Assembly (NCBI GenBank): GCA_014549065.1
Contig: JACDOX010000300.1
Coordinates: 79,482 to 143,481 of the forward strand
Source of the DNA: Cardinalis cardinalis
Taxonomy: Eukaryota > Chordata > Aves > Passeriformes > Cardinalidae
Direction of reading: 5' to 3'
Length of the DNA stretch: 64,000 bases
Part shown: positions 61,570 through 64,000 of the stretch, piece by piece
How the letters are laid out: every line of letters starts with the position of its first letter
Position numbering within the stretch: position 1 is the stretch's first letter
Notes under the pieces: model-generated
The model's database searches: none
What the model was told of the DNA's origin: nothing
The model's input: the letters and a program-made list of their open reading frames with translations, nothing else
Translations under genes and position numbers: made by a program

Positions 61570-62597
61570 GATAATTGTCTATAAAAGCTGACATTCTATT
61601 GGATGGTGTTAAATATTCTTTTGTTTGTGTTAAAATTAAAATAAGGAAAAAGGGTAAAAATGCTGTGAGTTTAAGTCAGTATCTTGGGTATTTAAAGTTT
61701 GGATACAGCCCTCTTTGGAAAGTTTTGTAGTAGAATATGGTGCCTATGGAGGCTTTTGCTGTAGTCAGCTGAATAGTTTGGCTGTCAGCTTCNCAAGCTG
61801 CTTCCCTTTCCAGTATTTTATCAGGCAGAAATAATCTTGTGGTGGAGCACTGAATGTCAGCAGAGACNGTTCAGGGCTGCTGGCAGTAAATGCTGGGATT
61901 GCTTCTGCTGACACCCTGAAGTCCAGAGTAAAAGCATCAGTAGTTCTTGAANGGTGTTTGGATTTTAGCCCTGTTCATTACCATGATTCAAGAGCCTGAC
62001 ACGTGCAANGGATGTCTTAATCTCACCTTCCCGAGGCAGGTGGTGAATTGCTATCCCCNATGCTGGGTTCTTCTTTATTTTTTAAACCTACCTTGAGCTG
62101 CACCACTGGAGTGCTCACTGATTCTTTGGTGGTGAGTTCAGAAAGTGGCTGAGTTGTTCCTGAGGTACTCTGTGTTTGGGGTGAGAGGAATTTGAAGTCT
62201 GGGTCTGCTCACAGGATGTAATTTACTGATCTAAATGGAGGGTATGAAAACAGAGGGCAGCTGTAGAAACGAGATCAGGTTGTCCACAGAGCTGCTTTCT
62301 GCCAACTGATCTGTCCTTTGGTGATCAGATGTCTTTGTTATGGCTTGGAGTGTTGTGTGGTGCAGATGTTTGGACCACACAGATCAGGAGGAGAATGCTT
62401 GGGCTGGATGCCAAGTGCTTTTCATTCCCACTCAATGATCTTATATCTTGTTCAAATCTGGAGGAATTCATAATTAAAAGGGGATTGAGCTGCCAGGAGT
62501 GGCACACCTAGGATTGTACCACACCTAAATAGAGGGAAGGCAGCCTTCCAGAGCAAGCAGCTATCAGAGCATTCCAGGCTCAGTTAAGTGCCTGGAA

Positions 62598-62847
62598 CTC
62601 ACAGAATTCACAGAATGACCAGGTTGGGAGNGACGTCCAAGATAATCAAGTCCAACCCAGCCCCAACCCCTCAATAAACTGTGGCACCCAGTGCCACATC
62701 CAGGCTTTGTTAAACACACCCAGGGATGGGGACTCCACCACCTCCCCGGGCAGCCATTCCAGAACTTTATCACCCTTTCTGTGAAAAACTTTTTCCCAAT
62801 CTCCAACCTCTATTTCCCTTGGTGCAGCTTGAGAACTTCGTGTTGTT
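62598..62847 (-). mobile_element. CR1 LINE fragment (older subfamily)
   Basis: acagaattcacagaatgacc, aggttgggag, aagtccaacccagccccaac, ggggactccaccacctcccc and gtgaaaaactttttcccaat: the complement of a well-preserved CR1 3' region of an older subfamily. Confidence 0.93.
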
Positions 62848-64000
62848 GTAGTGGGAAAAAATAGAAGAATAAATTAATAACCATGAATGGATGTCCAGCA
62901 GGAAAGATGCTGATGGCTTCATTGCTGGGTTGCTCAGCAATGCACCCACCTGGAAGGAACTTTAACAGGATCAAATTGTTGTGGGAAGGTCCCATCCGGC
63001 TCCTCATCTCTGATTAGGAAGCAGGTGAGGTTAAGTGGCTCATTTGAGGTCAGTTTGGTGGCACCCTGTGACACACTGGGCTTCCAACCAGCCTGACTAA
63101 TTTTAGTGTGAATAATAGCAAATTTGTAATGCATGTGCGCAGGNGGAAATGAAAGCAAATTGGAATTGTTTAATTCTGAAGAGATGATTATTGAATTGTA
63201 ATAATGTACTTGAGCATACATTCAATTAGCCTGTAATTGAGGTTTTGCTCAATTGATAGTCCTGCTCCTAAACCTGCTAAATCCAAGCTAAGTCTCTGCT
63301 TCTCTCGTGCTTTCTCTGGATCAGAGGAACATAAAATCACAGAGTGTTTCTTCAACAAAGATTAAGATTTAAAAGTTTGTCTATGTAATCTTTTTAATTG
63401 AAAGATGTGTTTGCTTCCCTGTGCATAAGAAGTTTTATTGGAGTATTTAGAAAAGAAAGTACTTTACATTTCTCAATATTGAATGAAAAAGTTTGGTAGA
63501 ACTCAAAAGAGAGGTTTTACTTTGAAATGTGCGAACTCCTAAACCCCAAATTGGGCAGTAAATACCTGTTTCAGCAAACGAAATGATCAATGAAATTAAA
63601 CACACCACCTTGATTGTCTATGGGCACCTTCACTAAGAGCAATGTATTATTGAAAAGAAATTACTGGCAATTTTATACAAAAGAATATAACAGTATTAGT
63701 TCCAAATTATTCCAGTATGTTCAGTGGCAGGAGATACATTTGTAATCCTGTGAAAATGCTGTTCTCTAGGCAGCTATTTGCTGGATGTGCTAATGCTTCT
63801 CTGTCTTCTGGCTTGAATAAATGACAATACATTTATTCTTCTCTTTGCACTCTCCAATCATAATAGGCAGGCCAGAAAAACCTATCATTTCCATGTGCCC
63901 CCTTGCCATCCTTTGGTGCTCCAGTGGAAATAGCTCTTCTCTATTTCTTCTCTCTCACTGGTGCACATATAGTAATTTAATACAATTTTGTACAGGGCAG
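62848..64000. other. Intron 6 segment, unique
   Basis: No exon or repeat recognised. The section 63085-63260 is AT-rich and dense in TAAT/ATTA and TTCAATTAG-type motifs around a CATGTGCGC; a weak candidate for conserved non-coding DNA. Confidence 0.5.

Larger units (their letters stand above)
1..64000 (+). other. PTPRT: PTPRT gene, partial: intron 2 (3' part) through intron 6 (5' part)
   Basis: Four exons on the + strand translate in one frame to the MAM and Ig-like part of a type IIB (R2B) receptor protein tyrosine phosphatase. Residues such as GSFMMVNSSGRASG, WNVSGVVTEGWVKAEL and GGKWSQHDKLWLQ match PTPRT as I know it and differ from the paralogues PTPRM, PTPRK and PTPRU. The family consists of single-pass cell-surface receptors that mediate homophilic adhesion through MAM, Ig and fibronectin domains and carry two cytoplasmic phosphatase domains; PTPRT is mainly neural. 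Intron 2 covers at least 49 kb here; introns 3, 4 and 5 are 4684, 3448 and 2663 bp; intron 6 continues past the end. Exons 1-2 and 7 onward are not in the window, so no catalytic residues can be assessed. Assignment by memory of the family, not by a search. Confidence 0.95.
60615..64000 (+). other. PTPRT: PTPRT intron 6, 5' part
   Basis: Begins gtagga. It contains a long LTR-derived block next to the donor, one CR1, and unique-looking AT-rich DNA to the end of the window. No exon 7 (the first fibronectin repeat) is seen. Confidence 0.9.

Noticed and set aside
1..64000. CRISPR arrays, tRNA or rRNA genes, bacterial-type defence or mobile systems
   Set aside because: The sequence is vertebrate intronic DNA; the tandem repeats seen lack spacers, and I saw no tRNA- or rRNA-like region.

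Overview
The window reads as intronic DNA from a songbird-type avian genome. The evidence is many truncated CR1 LINEs, several passerine-style endogenous retrovirus LTRs, no SINEs that I could recognise, and four vertebrate exons with canonical splice sites. The only gene I can support is PTPRT (receptor-type protein tyrosine phosphatase T, RPTP-rho), on the + strand. Exons 3 to 6 are present, encoding most of the MAM domain and the Ig-like domain of the extracellular region. Exons 1-2 lie upstream. The fibronectin repeats, membrane segment and phosphatase domains lie downstream.

Layout. Positions 1-49174 are the 3' part of intron 2, with no exon I can recognise. Exon 3 is 49175-49446, exon 4 is 54131-54212, exon 5 is 57661-57776 and exon 6 is 60440-60614. 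The phases join correctly (1/0, 0/1, 1/0, 0/1) and give one uninterrupted reading frame. From 60615 to the end is intron 6.

The introns hold: (i) six copies of one ~385-bp LTR family, four with exact 6-bp target-site duplications (TSDs); (ii) a longer, internally duplicated relative next to exon 6; (iii) a 679-bp LTR with an exact 6-bp TSD and a triplicated poly(A)-signal motif; (iv) two ~610-630-bp LTRs of another type; (v) about fifteen CR1 fragments, two of them split by LTR insertions; (vi) a 30-bp minisatellite running into a 292-bp assembly gap; and (vii) several small tandem duplications.

The most notable observation is that one ~386-bp LTR ends only 21 nt upstream of PTPRT exon 5. 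It lies between the polypyrimidine tract and whatever branch point was used ancestrally, so the LTR probably supplies the present branch point. A second LTR begins 51 nt after the exon 6 donor. I found no bacterial-style system, no RNA gene and no second protein gene. Nearly all other open frames are chance frames in introns or repeats.
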